Positions 1-11,209 of a stretch of DNA of 64,000 bases are shown here, in pieces. How positions within the stretch are numbered: position 1 is the first letter of the stretch; every line of letters starts with the position of its first letter. The notes beneath the pieces are model-generated. The model saw only the letters and a program-made list of their open reading frames with translations, had not been told where the DNA came from and searched no databases. Location of the stretch: NCBI GenBank assembly GCA_963798795.1, contig CAWCUZ010000001.1, positions 1,488,001 through 1,552,000 on the forward strand. The letters run 5' to 3'. Both the position numbers and the translations under genes were made by a program. This stretch comes from CAWCUZ01 sp963798795 (GTDB lineage Bacteria > Acidobacteriota > Vicinamibacteria > Vicinamibacterales > SCN-69-37).

Positions 1-892
1 GATCGCCCACGTTGACGAACGACGCGCCAATCGTGACGTCCGGCCAGAAGTTCTTGCGCGCCAGGTCCACCGCCCGCTCGCCGCGTCCGACGAGCGCATC
101 CGCCGCCTTGATTTCCGGTCGCTCGGCGTCGCCGACCGCCTCGAGCTGCCGCGGATCGAGCGCGACACGACCCGGCGTCGTCAGCGGCGAGACCGCCGCG
201 ACGGTCGTCTCCGGCGGCCGGTTCATGAGCGTGTTCAGCCGGGCCGCCAGTGTTTCGCGCTGCAGCGCCAGCGTGTCCAGCCGGTTGACGACCTTCGTGA
301 TCTCCGCCTGGATCTTGATGACCGCCTGCTGCAGGCCTTGACCCGACGCGTACCGTGCCTGCGCGAGATCCTCGTAGTGCCCCAGCAGCGACTGTTCCTC
401 TCGGGCGATGCCGAGGGCGCTGTCGGCGTAGCCGAGGTTGTAGTAGGCCTTCTTGACCTGCGCGATGACCTCCCGCTGGCGCGCGCGATGCATCTCGTGC
501 ATCGCCGCCGCTTCCTGAGCGGCGACGTGGCCGCGCAGATCGAGCTTGCCGAACCACGGAAACGTCTGACTGAGCGTGATCGTGTTGAGCTGTGGACCCA
601 CCCGAGTCTGCACGGCCTCGACCGCCTGTCCAAAGCCGACCGTGGGATCCGGCAGTGCGGTCGCGACGCCCACGCGCTCCTGCGACGCGCGATAGGCCTG
701 AAACGCGGCCTGCACGCCCGGGTTGGCGTCGAGCGCCGCCTTGACATAGACCGCCAGGACCGGATCGGTCGCATGGAACTCCGGCGTGCTCGATGGTCGG
801 GCGGATTCCTGGACGGATGGCGTGGCCTGCTGCGCTGCCGCGCCGGCGGGCATGAGAGTGAGAATCAGAAACACGACGACGCGACTGCACAC
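1..892 (-). CDS. TolC-family outer-membrane efflux protein, C-terminus beyond window
   Basis: The reading frame runs off the left edge, leaving about 297 N-terminal residues of a protein family that is usually 400-480 long. I chose the GTG at 890-892 because GGAGG lies 5 nt upstream and a hydrophobic signal peptide follows directly (CSRVVVFLILTLMPAGAAAQ). The mature part has the TolC/OEP pattern: an early DPVLAVYVKAALDANPGVQA segment, the strand SQTFPWFGKLDLRG, then long helices rich in Ala, Gln and Glu that would form the periplasmic alpha-barrel. In this family the trimer forms the outer-membrane exit duct of tripartite pumps. Downstream of a copper-type ATPase and on the same strand as three HlyD adaptors, it probably serves metal or drug efflux; the substrate is not visible. 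Confidence 0.85.
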   Translation of the reverse strand, partial: MCSRVVVFLILTLMPAGAAAQQATPSVQESARPSSTPEFHATDPVLAVYVKAALDANPGVQAAFQAYRASQERVGVATALPDPTVGFGQAVEAVQTRVGPQLNTITLSQTFPWFGKLDLRGHVAAQEAAAMHEMHRARQREVIAQVKKAYYNLGYADSALGIAREEQSLLGHYEDLAQARYASGQGLQQAVIKIQAEITKVVNRLDTLALQRETLAARLNTLMNRPPETTVAAVSPLTTPGRVALDPRQLEAVGDAERPEIKAADALVGRGERAVDLARKNFWPDVTIGASFVNVGD

Positions 893-998
893 GTGGACCT
901 CCAGTGGCTTCGGACATTTGCCGCGCGACAGCAGACCGCGCGCAGACGGACTGGCACTCACACACCAAGGGCGGGCAAGTGTCAGCGGAGCCAGGAGG

Positions 999-1358
999 TC
1001 AGATCAGAAGCGTCGCGTAGAGAATCGGGAGATCGGGCGGAGAGCCTCGGACAGCCGACGAATGTACCGGCGACCCGGCCACGACCAGCGCCGGCACGAC
1101 GGCTGGCGAGGCCGGTCCGACCGAGGCTGGGCCCCCCGCGGGCATGCGCGGCGTGCCGGTGTCAGTCGTGGCGGGCTGCGATGAGTCGTCCTGGCGGCCG
1201 CAGCAGCAGGACAGGGCCGATGTCATGGTCCCACAGTGATGCCCGACGCTCGCGCAGAAGGTCCGCTGCGCGTCGCCCGCCGCCATCGGCGTGGCGGCGC
1301 CGACGATGAGCGCCGCTGCAGCGGCCAAAGCCGAAAGTCTTGTGCGGACGGCCTTCAC
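999..1358 (-). CDS. Small secreted Cys/His-containing protein, unknown family
   Basis: I do not recognise this 119-residue protein. The GTG at 1358 is preceded by AGGGA about 7 nt upstream and begins a textbook signal peptide ([20 protein letters not shown], cleavage near ATPMAAGDA). Upstream in-frame ATGs at 1388 and 1448 would put an unlikely Pro-rich stretch before the signal. The mature part holds a Cys/His cluster ([11 protein letters not shown], then SCCCG) followed by a Pro/Ala/Val-rich tail ending in a hydrophobic stretch (PILYATLLI). Between the copper-type ATPase and the TolC gene, on the same strand, a periplasmic metal-binding role is a reasonable guess, not a demonstrated one. 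Confidence 0.6.
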   Translation of the reverse strand: MKAVRTRLSALAAAAALIVGAATPMAAGDAQRTFCASVGHHCGTMTSALSCCCGRQDDSSQPATTDTGTPRMPAGGPASVGPASPAVVPALVVAGSPVHSSAVRGSPPDLPILYATLLI

Positions 1359-1444
1359 GCTCGTTTCCCTGAGCAGATACGATGCCATCGGGGCTGGAGG
1401 GGGAATTCGGCTGCCCGGCGGTCCGTCGGGGAAAATGCCGCGGT

Positions 1445-1597
1445 TCATCGCCAAATTTTCCCCGTGACCATCCATCCCGCGCCCCAGCGCCGCGCGAGCG
1501 CCTTCGTGACACCCTCGCGCGCCTCGGCCGGCGAAACGCCGGCCAGGTCCTTCTGAACGCCAGATGCGCCGGTCTGTCTCTCCGTGTGCCTTGCCAC
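1445..1597 (-). CDS. Possible 50-residue protein between the copper ATPase and the secreted Cys protein
   Basis: A short frame opens with GTG at 1597, 15 nt after the ATPase stop, with GGAGGGG 3-4 nt upstream, and closes with TGA at 1445-1447, which overlaps a downstream ATG (ATGA at 1448). The product ([10 protein letters not shown]...KIWR) is basic and has no membrane segment. Residues such as [22 protein letters not shown] look like a short amphipathic helical protein. The spacing suggests translational coupling. No family is recognised and it could be a chance frame. Confidence 0.35.
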   Translation of the reverse strand: MARHTERQTGASGVQKDLAGVSPAEAREGVTKALARRWGAGWMVTGKIWR

Positions 1598-1612
1598 GTT
1601 CCCCTCCACCGC

Positions 1613-3968
<2,356 letters not shown>

Positions 3969-4011
3969 GGCTCGTCCAGCTCCAGTTCACCCTGTCAGAA
4001 TACCCATCGTC

Positions 4012-5238
4012 ATGCCCGTCCCGATGTCCGACCGGTCGCGCCGCGGTCTGGCCGCCCTGCCGGGCGGCGTCTGGGCGCTCGGGTTCGTCAGCCTTTTCAT
4101 GGACGCCTCGTCGGAGGCGATTCACAGCCTCCTGCCGGTCTTCATGGTCTCGACGCTCGGGGTGAGCGTCACCGGAGTCGGCGTCGTCGAAGGCATTGCC
4201 GAGGCGACCGCGTCGATCACCAAGGTGTTCTCGGGCGCACTCAGCGACTATCTCGGCAGGCGCAAGCGGCTCGCGCTGGTCGGCTACAGCCTGGCGGCGC
4301 TGACCAAGCCGCTGTTCCCGCTGGCGCGCTCGCTCGGCGTCGTCCTGACGGCGCGGTTCGTCGATCGCATCGGCAAGGGCATTCGCGGCGCGCCGCGTGA
4401 TGCGCTCCTCGCCGACATCACGCCGCCGGCGATGCGCGGCGCGGCCTACGGCCTGCGGCAGGCGCTCGACACCGCCGGCGCCTTTGCCGGTCCGTTGATG
4501 GCGATGGTGCTGATGACGGTCTTCTCCGATCGCATCCGGCAGGTCTTCTGGGTGGCCGTCGTGCCCGCGGGCCTCGCGGTCCTCGTGCTGGCCGTGTTCG
4601 TCCGCGAGCGGCCGCACGCCGCCGCGGCGCGGGTCCGCTCGCCCATCAACCGAGGCGACCTCGGCCGCCTCGGCGGCGCCTACTGGCGGCTCGTGGCCGT
4701 CGCCACCGTCCTGACCCTCGCGCGCTTCAGCGACGCGTTCGTCGTGTTGCGCGCCGACGCCGCCGGCATGCGCCTCGCCTCGCTGCCGCTCGTCATGGTC
4801 GTCATGAACGCCGTGTACACCGTCGCCGCGTATCCCGCCGGCGCGTGGTCGGATCGTCACGGCCGCTGGCCGGTGCTCGTCGCCGGAGCCGGCGTGCTCG
4901 TCGCCGCCGATCTCGTGCTGAGCGTCCGAGCGGGCGTGGGGCTGGTGCTGGCGGGCGTGTCGCTGTGGGGACTGCATCTGGCGCTGACCCAGGGACTGCT
5001 CGCTGCCCTCGTCGCCGACCGCGCGCCGGCGAACCTGCGGGGCACGGCGTTCGGCGTCTTCAATCTCGCGACCGGACTGGCCCTGCTCGTCGCCAGCCTC
5101 ATCGCCGGGTGGCTGTGGGACGCCGCCGGCCCCGGCCGGACGTTCATCGTCGGCGCCGCCTTCGCCGCCGCCGCGTTCGCGGGCTTGCTTCTGTTCGGCC
5201 GCATGGGCCGGGCCGACCGCACTCAGAACGCCGGGTGA
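4012..5238 (+). CDS. Major facilitator superfamily transporter
   Basis: The protein has about 408 residues with roughly 12 hydrophobic segments and MFS signatures. The loop 2-3 region reads GALSDYLGRRKRLALVGY (the G-x-L-x-D-x-x-GRR motif) and the second half has a matching AGAWSDRHGRWPVL, so the two six-helix halves are clear. There is also DRIGKGIRGAPRDALLAD, a segment common in a broad group of uncharacterised bacterial MFS exporters. The frame is open upstream to 3871, but that would overlap the divergent ATPase start. I chose ATG 4012, 43 bp from that start; ATG 4024 is also possible. No Shine-Dalgarno is visible. The divergent layout suggests a shared control region with the copper ATPase, but the substrate cannot be told. 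Confidence 0.85.
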   Translation: MPVPMSDRSRRGLAALPGGVWALGFVSLFMDASSEAIHSLLPVFMVSTLGVSVTGVGVVEGIAEATASITKVFSGALSDYLGRRKRLALVGYSLAALTKPLFPLARSLGVVLTARFVDRIGKGIRGAPRDALLADITPPAMRGAAYGLRQALDTAGAFAGPLMAMVLMTVFSDRIRQVFWVAVVPAGLAVLVLAVFVRERPHAAAARVRSPINRGDLGRLGGAYWRLVAVATVLTLARFSDAFVVLRADAAGMRLASLPLVMVVMNAVYTVAAYPAGAWSDRHGRWPVLVAGAGVLVAADLVLSVRAGVGLVLAGVSLWGLHLALTQGLLAALVADRAPANLRGTAFGVFNLATGLALLVASLIAGWLWDAAGPGRTFIVGAAFAAAAFAGLLLFGRMGRADRTQNAG

Positions 5239-5510
5239 CGCGATCGCAGCCGGCGCATCGCGAGCAGCGACATGCCCGGCCCCTCGCGCTCCCACAGGTC
5301 CACGTGTCGCAGCTCGGCGAACTGCTCGCCCAGGCGCACGGCCTCGTCGCGGCTCGAACACCGCAACTGTGCCTTCTCCGGATGCCGGTGCAGCGTGAAC
5401 GAGCCGTCGTCGTGATGTTCGACGACCACGTCTCCATGCCGCGGACTGGTGGGGAGATCGCCGGGCGACGACCCGGCGGGCGAAGTGTGCGCGCGTGGCG
5501 GGGATCCCAC
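5223..5510 (-). CDS. Small hypothetical protein, DUF2188-like appearance
   Basis: This is a 95-residue soluble protein whose last 16 nt overlap the convergent MFS stop. After a Pro/Ser-rich lead it contains VVVEHHDDGSFTLHRHPEKA followed by a charged helix (SSRDEAVRLGEQFAELRHVD). That beta-strand, loop and 'HDDG' then helix layout resembles small DUF2188-type proteins, although the match is weak. The start may lie further in, since residues 1-25 look unstructured. No function is proposed. Confidence 0.5.
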   Translation of the reverse strand: MGSPPRAHTSPAGSSPGDLPTSPRHGDVVVEHHDDGSFTLHRHPEKAQLRCSSRDEAVRLGEQFAELRHVDLWEREGPGMSLLAMRRLRSRHPAF

Positions 5511-5600
5511 TGCGGCCTCCGGCCTTCAGCATACTACCGGTCGTCCCGGACGCGGGTAGATTCCGAATGGCGCACGCCCACTTTGGTGCGTGTTCGCCGC

Positions 5601-6896
5601 CTATTCGTAGTGAAGGGCCCGGACGGGGTCGAGGCGGGCGGCGCGCACCGCGGGGTACAAGCCGAAGACAATCCCGACACTCACCGACACGAGGCAGGCG
5701 ACCGCCACCGACGTGACGGTGACGATCGTCGACCAGCCCGCCAGGTAGGCGACCAGCCGGGACAGCACGACGCCGACCACCGTGCCGATGAACCCGCCGC
5801 TCACGGTGATGAGCGTCGTCTCGATCAAAAACTGCCGGACGACGTCGCGGCGCGTCGCGCCGATGGCGCGCCGCACGCCGATTTCGCGCGTCCGCTCCAT
5901 GACGCTGGCCAGCATGATGTTCATGATGCCGATGCCGCCGACGAGCAGCGAGATGGACGCGATCGCCACCATGACGAACTCGAACAGCCGCTTCGTGCGC
6001 TGCTGCTGCGCCAGCAGCTCGGCCGGGACGACGACGCTGACGTCGGCGGCCCCGCGGTGGGTCGTGTCGAGCAGGCCGCGGACGAGCGTCCCTGCCGACG
6101 CGACGTCTGCGTCGGTCTTCAGGTTCAGGTAGATGCCGTCGATTTCGTCGCGCAGGTACGCCTGCGAATCCTCGATGCGGAGGATCGCCGCCATCACCGG
6201 CACGTAGATCGTGTTGTTCCGGTCCTGCGCCGGCAGGCCGCCCACATCGCTCTGCACGGCGAGCTGCGGGCCGGCGACGCCGACGACGCGGAACCACTGG
6301 TCGTTCACCTTCAGGAAGCGGCCGATCGGATCCTCGGGGCCGAACAGTCCGACGGCGGCGGCCTGGCCGAGCACCGCCACCGCCGCGGCGGCGGCATCTT
6401 CGGCCCCGGTGAAGAACCGGCCGCGCGTCAGGCTCAACGCCGCGATGCGCTGGTACACCGGCCGCACGCCGTAGAGCACGGGCAGGTCGCCCTGCGGGCG
6501 CGGCAGGATCTTGGCCGGCGTGAACCGCTTGCGCGGTGTGGAGTCGACCAGCCCGTCGAGGCTCGCCTGGATCATGCGGTAGTCCCGGAACGTCAGGCCC
6601 GCCGACTGCTTGCGGATGCGCTGCAGCGTGGCCGAATCGGTGGACTCGCGCGCCTCCACGATGACGTTGTGCACGCCGAGCTGCTCGATGAACGCGATCA
6701 CCTGCTGCTGCGCGCCCGCGCCGATCGACAGCATGGCGATCACGGCGCCCACGCCGAAGATCATCCCGAGCATGGTCAACACCGATCGCAGCGTGTGCGC
6801 GCGAAGGTTGTCGAACCCCTGCCCCAGCTCCGGCAGAAAGTCGCGCCGGCGCCGGGCCGGACGCGGCGTCCCGTTGACCGGCGCGGCGTCGCTCAC
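5601..6896 (-). CDS. MacB-type ABC transporter permease (MacB_PCD + FtsX)
   Basis: The 431-residue protein has one N-terminal helix (LRSVLTMLGMIFGVGAVIAM), a periplasmic MacB core domain of about 220 residues, and three C-terminal helices of the FtsX domain. The FtsX part carries the usual GGIGIMNIMLASVMERTREI and RRAIGATRRDV motifs. Such permeases do not transport through themselves: with a LolD/MacB ATPase they drive a HlyD adaptor and TolC duct. The ATPase that normally sits next to or is fused with the permease is absent from this operon. Its start overlaps the stop of the upstream adaptor by 4 nt, so the two are translated together. Confidence 0.9.
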   Translation of the reverse strand: MSDAAPVNGTPRPARRRRDFLPELGQGFDNLRAHTLRSVLTMLGMIFGVGAVIAMLSIGAGAQQQVIAFIEQLGVHNVIVEARESTDSATLQRIRKQSAGLTFRDYRMIQASLDGLVDSTPRKRFTPAKILPRPQGDLPVLYGVRPVYQRIAALSLTRGRFFTGAEDAAAAAVAVLGQAAAVGLFGPEDPIGRFLKVNDQWFRVVGVAGPQLAVQSDVGGLPAQDRNNTIYVPVMAAILRIEDSQAYLRDEIDGIYLNLKTDADVASAGTLVRGLLDTTHRGAADVSVVVPAELLAQQQRTKRLFEFVMVAIASISLLVGGIGIMNIMLASVMERTREIGVRRAIGATRRDVVRQFLIETTLITVSGGFIGTVVGVVLSRLVAYLAGWSTIVTVTSVAVACLVSVSVGIVFGLYPAVRAARLDPVRALHYE

Positions 6897-8206
6897 TTGA
6901 TCACCGCCGAGGGTCCCGCGGCCCCGCCGCCTGTGTTCGGCCTGGCGTCCGGATTGACGAGCGCCACCTCCGTGCCTGCCGCGATGTCATCGACCGCCAC
7001 CGTCGTCTCGTTGCGATGCAGGATCTTGACCGGCTTCGGCTCGAACGCGCCGGCGTCACCCCGGACGTAGACGATCGGCTTGCCGTCCTGTTCGAACACC
7101 GCCTGCCGCGGCAGCATGAGCACGTCGTCCACCTTGGGCCCGTGCGCGACGAGGTGCACGGAGGTGCCGGGCCGCAGCCTCGGATCGGGCCTGACGAGGT
7201 CCAGCGTCACGTCGAAGAGCCGCAGCGGGTTCATCCGGTCCACCTTGCCCAGCCCCGAGACGGCGTTGACGCGCGCCTCGAGCGGCGGCCCCGTCAGGCT
7301 GTCGGCATCCACCGAGGCGGTCTGGCCGACCGCGACGTTGGCGCGCTCCTGTTCGTTCACCGTGGCCCGGATTTCCATGTTCGACACGTCGAACACGTCG
7401 AGCACCGGGCGGCCGGAATACACGCTGTCCCCCACGTGCAGCGGCGGCAGCGTCATGCCGCTGAAGATCACGCCGCCCGCCGCGTCGAGGTTCTCGCGCA
7501 CGACCACCACGCCGTTCATCGGCGCGGTGATGCTGAGCATCTCCATGTTCTGGCGCGCGCGATCGGCCGCGAGCTTCTGTGCGTTCCGCTTCTCTTCGAG
7601 CACCGTCAGGGCGGCCCGGGTCGTCGTCTGGCGCCGGCCGACGTCCTGCTCCACCTGCGTGAGCCGTCGCTTCGCCTCTTCGAGGGTGACCTGCCGGATC
7701 TGGTAGTCGTTGACCGCCACGAGGTCCTGGTCCACCGCCGCGTCGAGTTCCGCGCGCCGCACGTCGAACTGCGCGGTCAGCAGCGTCACCTTGTCCTGGG
7801 CGATCTGGGTCTCGGCGTCGGCCTTCTGCTTGGCAATCTCCTGCTCGGCTTCGAGGAGCTGCGATTCGGCCTGCTCCAGGGCGTACTGCTGGTCGGCCGG
7901 GTCGAACGCCATGATCACGTCGCCCTTGTCGACGACCGATCCGGTCGGGACGACGCTGAGAATGCGCAGGGTCCCGCCGACCGACGGCGCCGTGATCGCC
8001 GACTGCTGCGTCGCGCGCAGTTCACCCGTCATGTAGACGTCGAGCGCCATCGAGCCGCGCGTGACGCGCGTGGTGGGCGCCGCGGCGACCCCGCCCTGCC
8101 CGGCGGCCATCGATTGCGCCGAGCCGGTCAGCTCGACGGCCGCACCGACGACCAGCACCAGGAGTGCGGCCACGCCGGTCACCGTCAGCAGCCGGCGCCC
8201 GCTCAC
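6893..8206 (-). CDS. HlyD/MacA-type periplasmic adaptor (third in a row)
   Basis: This 437-residue adaptor is anchored by an N-terminal helix (LLTVTGVAALLVLVVGAAVE). It then shows the first half of a lipoyl domain, a long alpha-hairpin (roughly residues 105-215; AEQEIAKQKADAETQIAQDK and VEQDVGRRQTTTRAALTVLE), the second lipoyl half (SITAPMNGVVVVRENLDAAG), and a beta-barrel with a membrane-proximal domain. In the family the hairpin docks on TolC and the base on the inner-membrane permease. Its ATG overlaps the preceding adaptor stop and its stop overlaps the permease start, so 9457-5601 is one translational unit. Confidence 0.9.
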   Translation of the reverse strand: MSGRRLLTVTGVAALLVLVVGAAVELTGSAQSMAAGQGGVAAAPTTRVTRGSMALDVYMTGELRATQQSAITAPSVGGTLRILSVVPTGSVVDKGDVIMAFDPADQQYALEQAESQLLEAEQEIAKQKADAETQIAQDKVTLLTAQFDVRRAELDAAVDQDLVAVNDYQIRQVTLEEAKRRLTQVEQDVGRRQTTTRAALTVLEEKRNAQKLAADRARQNMEMLSITAPMNGVVVVRENLDAAGGVIFSGMTLPPLHVGDSVYSGRPVLDVFDVSNMEIRATVNEQERANVAVGQTASVDADSLTGPPLEARVNAVSGLGKVDRMNPLRLFDVTLDLVRPDPRLRPGTSVHLVAHGPKVDDVLMLPRQAVFEQDGKPIVYVRGDAGAFEPKPVKILHRNETTVAVDDIAAGTEVALVNPDARPNTGGGAAGPSAVIK

Positions 8207-9457
8207 GACCCGCCCTCCTCGGGCGCCGCCGTGGGATCGGTGAGCGCCACGCGGTCGCCCGGATTGATCGCCCCCCGGATCGCGGCCTGGTCGCGCCCGC
8301 GGCGCAGGACTTCGACCGGCACCGCCACGAACGCGTGCCCGCTCAGTCGATAGACCACTTCACCCTCGGCGCGGCGGAACACCGCGGCCGGGGGCACGAG
8401 CAGCACATCCTCGAGCGTGCCGACCGAGACGCGCGCCGCCGCGCTCATGCCCGGCCGCAGCCGCTCGTCCGGGTCCTTGAATTCCAGTTTCAGATCGAAC
8501 TGCTTGGTGGGGGGCCAGCCGCTGGTGAAATCGACCCGCGCGAGGAGCGAGATGTCGCTCACCGAGGCGTGATACTCGCGATCGGCGACCGCGTCGGCCC
8601 GGATCACCGCCGCCTGGCCCTTGCGCAGCGAGCCGCGGTCGGCCTCGTCGATGCGCGCGACGAGGAACACCGACGACAGGTCGGGCAGCTCCAGGATCGT
8701 AGCGCCCGGATACGCCCGGTCGCCGGTCCGGGTACTCCTGCGGGGCGCCGAGCGGCGTCGTCGAGCGGTAGTTCGGCAGGATGTTGATCGTGCCGTCGGC
8801 CGGCGCGGTGACCTGCAGCGCCGCGACCGACTGCTGGGCGTGTTCCAGATCGGCCTTGGTCTTTTCGATGCGCCGGTTGCGCGCCTCGAAGTCCGCGTCC
8901 GCATTGGCCCGGGCCGATGCCTCCGCGGCCTCGGCTTCCCGCAGCCGCTGGTTCGCGTCCTCGACGGCGAGCCGGCCGCGTTCGGCGTCGATCCTGGAGA
9001 CCAGCTCCACGTCACCGAGCGCCAGCTTGGCCCGCTGCACGTCGTACTGCGCGCGGACGACCGCCGTGTGCTTTTCCTCGATGTTGCTCGCCGCCTGCGC
9101 CTTGCCCTGCTCCAGCTCTGCCATCGCGCTCCGCAGCTCCGACTGCTTCTGCAGGATCGTCTGCTTGAGCGTGACGGCGTCGAACTCGGCCACCACGTCG
9201 CCCTTCTTGACCGGCGATCCGTTGCGCGCCAGCTTGACGATGAGCAGCTCGCCGGCATTCGAGGGCGCTGACACCAGCGTCGACCGCACGGGCCGCACTT
9301 CGCCCCGGATCTCCACGATGTCGGCGTAGTCGCCGCGCGTCACGCCGGCCGTCTCGATCGCCGGCCCCGAGCGCCCCGAGTACCACCACACCGCCGCGGC
9401 GCCGGCCACGAGCAGGCCGGCGACGATGAGCACGAGACGGCGGCGGGCGGCGGCCAT
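8203..9457 (-). CDS. HlyD/MacA-type periplasmic adaptor (second in a row), one frame shift
   Basis: Starting at ATG 9457, one base after the previous stop, the protein opens with a membrane anchor (LVLIVAGLLVAGAAAVWWYS). It follows the adaptor plan: lipoyl half, hairpin of about 120 residues (ELEQGKAQAASNIEEKHTAV onward), lipoyl half (LQVTAPADGTINILPNY), then beta-barrel. Near 8727-8733 the frame changes: PQEYPD continues as TGDRAYPGATILELPDLS in another frame, which one surplus base in a C/G run explains. The rest reads cleanly to TGA at 8203, giving about 417 residues when restored. I think this is a working gene with a sequence error, but a true frameshift cannot be excluded. Confidence 0.85.
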
Positions 9458-9458
9458 C

Positions 9459-10583
9459 TCAGTGACTCCCCGACGACGACGCCGGCGCCGCGGCCGCGGG
9501 GACCGCGGCCGCCGTGGCGGCATCCGACGGGACCTCGACCCACGCCGTCAGGTCCGGCAGCAGCTGCGGATCGTTGCCCTGCACGGCCACGACGGCCGTG
9601 AACGATCGCACCGTAGTCGACAGCGCGCTCGTCGTCGCCAGCGGCGTCACCGATTCGATCGTGCCGGGAAAATGCAGCGCCGGAAATCCGTCGAGCCCGA
9701 TCGTCACCTTCTGGCCCTCGTGCACGAGCCCGCCGTCGGCCTGGTTGACGCGCGCACGCACCTGCATCACCGACGTGTCCACGATGTCGACGATCGGCAG
9801 GCCTGGCCGCACCTCGTCGCCCTCCATGATCTCCACGAATCCGCTGCCGCTCCGATACATCGTCTTGATGACCACCAGCCCGGCAAACGGCGCGCGGATC
9901 TCCATCAGCCGGGCGTTGTCCTCCGCGTGACGCAGGGCCTGCTCGGAGCGATCGCGTCGGATTTCGAGGATCTTCAGGTCGGCGGCGGCGGCCTGCCGCT
10001 TGAGGTCGTAGGTCTTCTTGAGCTGGTCGTACCTGGCCTGCGCCTGTTCGAGGGCGAGCGAGTTCTTCTCGCCGTCGACGCGCGACACGAACTCGTTCTT
10101 GAGCACGTCGAGCTTCGCGCGGTCGACGTCGTGCTCGGCCGCCGCGAGCTCCGTCGTGTCCTTGGCTTCGGCCGCGCTCTGATCGGCGCGCTTCTTGTCA
10201 ATCTGGCTCTGCAGATCGACGAGCTCCGCTCGCTTGTCGAGCGCGAGCTGGACCTGTTGCTGCGGATCGAAGCGCACCAGCACGTCGCCGGGCTCCACAC
10301 GCGTGCCGGCCGGCACGAGCGTCGTGATGACGAGCGGCGTGACCGTGCCAGCCAGGCGCGGCACGGCGACTGTCCGGGACCGGACGGCCTCCACGGTTCC
10401 CGACAGCCGCAGCGCACCGGTCGGACCCGACGTCCCCGCGGCCGAAATGGCTGCGGACGCGCCGGGATCGTGTCCGGATCCGGTCCGGGTACACGCCGCC
10501 GCGCCCAGTCCCGTCACCAACGTGAGCGCCAGGGCGAACGAAACGGCGGCAGGATCCCCTGCACGGCGGTCCAACATCGTCAT
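9459..10583 (-). CDS. HlyD/MacA-type adaptor lipoprotein (first in a row)
   Basis: I start at ATG 10583 (MTMLDRRAGD), since the earlier in-frame start at 10634 only adds a polar stretch before the signal. Residues 12-33 form a signal ending in GLGAAAC, a loose lipobox, so the protein is probably lipid-anchored. Next come a lipoyl half (LSGTVEAVRSRTVAVPRLAG), a hairpin from about residue 105 to 205, the second lipoyl half (EIRAPFAGLVVIKTMYRSGS) and a barrel domain. The C-terminal Ala-rich tail is low complexity. It is the first gene of the four-gene unit of three adaptors plus permease. Three non-identical adaptors before one permease is unusual; they may form a mixed hexamer or serve different outer-membrane ducts. 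Confidence 0.85.
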   Translation of the reverse strand: MTMLDRRAGDPAAVSFALALTLVTGLGAAACTRTGSGHDPGASAAISAAGTSGPTGALRLSGTVEAVRSRTVAVPRLAGTVTPLVITTLVPAGTRVEPGDVLVRFDPQQQVQLALDKRAELVDLQSQIDKKRADQSAAEAKDTTELAAAEHDVDRAKLDVLKNEFVSRVDGEKNSLALEQAQARYDQLKKTYDLKRQAAAADLKILEIRRDRSEQALRHAEDNARLMEIRAPFAGLVVIKTMYRSGSGFVEIMEGDEVRPGLPIVDIVDTSVMQVRARVNQADGGLVHEGQKVTIGLDGFPALHFPGTIESVTPLATTSALSTTVRSFTAVVAVQGNDPQLLPDLTAWVEVPSDAATAAAVPAAAAPASSSGSH

Positions 10584-10745
10584 CCGATGCCTGAAGGAAG
10601 GCAGACGCCCATTAAAGACGATTACGACGATCACTCGGTTTGCCTTTCAGACCCTGAAGCGCGGGATTTGTTCCCTGCCACGGCGCGGGCTGTCAGAAGG
10701 TCGTGTGGCACAATGGCCGCAAGGCTCCCGGAAATGGATCGACCC

Positions 10746-11207
10746 ATGTCACGCTTCACGTTCAGCCTGGGACCCGCCGCCGTGCTCGCCGCCGTGATGG
10801 CGCTGGCGGCCTGCGACACGACGAGCCCATCGTCGGGGACGGCCAACCCGCAGGTGACGGCGCAATTCTACCGGTTGTGTTCGCCGTTCCAGGCGCGCCT
10901 CGACGTCACGCTCATGGAGGCCGGCGGCGACACGAGCATGACGGTCACGTCGCTCAAGCTGACGATGATCGACATCAATGACATGGTCGCCGTCACCAAG
11001 ACCTACAGCGCCGCCGAACTGATGACCGCGCTGGGGAGCAACGAGATCGGCGCGGGCCTCAGCCGCGTGCTCAGCTACACCACCGCCTACCCCGGCAGCG
11101 TGGACACCATGGACTCGACCGCCCTGGTCGAGGGATCGTTCACCGACGACAACGGCCACAACACCACACGCACGGTGCACGTCGGGTTCCAGCACGACGG
11201 GTGCTAG
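10746..11207 (+). CDS. Small lipoprotein, unknown
   Basis: The product is 153 residues with a clear lipoprotein signal (FSLGPAAVLAAVMALAAC; lipobox LAAC). The mature part is beta-rich and acidic: VTLMEAGGDTSMTVTSLKLT and VEGSFTDDNGHNTTRTVHVG look like strands of a small immunoglobulin-like or CalX-like fold. I do not recognise a family. It is divergent from the adaptor operon, with 162 bp between the two starts. Its stop codon is followed within 3 nt by the repeat element at 11210. Confidence 0.65.
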   Translation: MSRFTFSLGPAAVLAAVMALAACDTTSPSSGTANPQVTAQFYRLCSPFQARLDVTLMEAGGDTSMTVTSLKLTMIDINDMVAVTKTYSAAELMTALGSNEIGAGLSRVLSYTTAYPGSVDTMDSTALVEGSFTDDNGHNTTRTVHVGFQHDGC

Positions 11208-11209
11208 GC

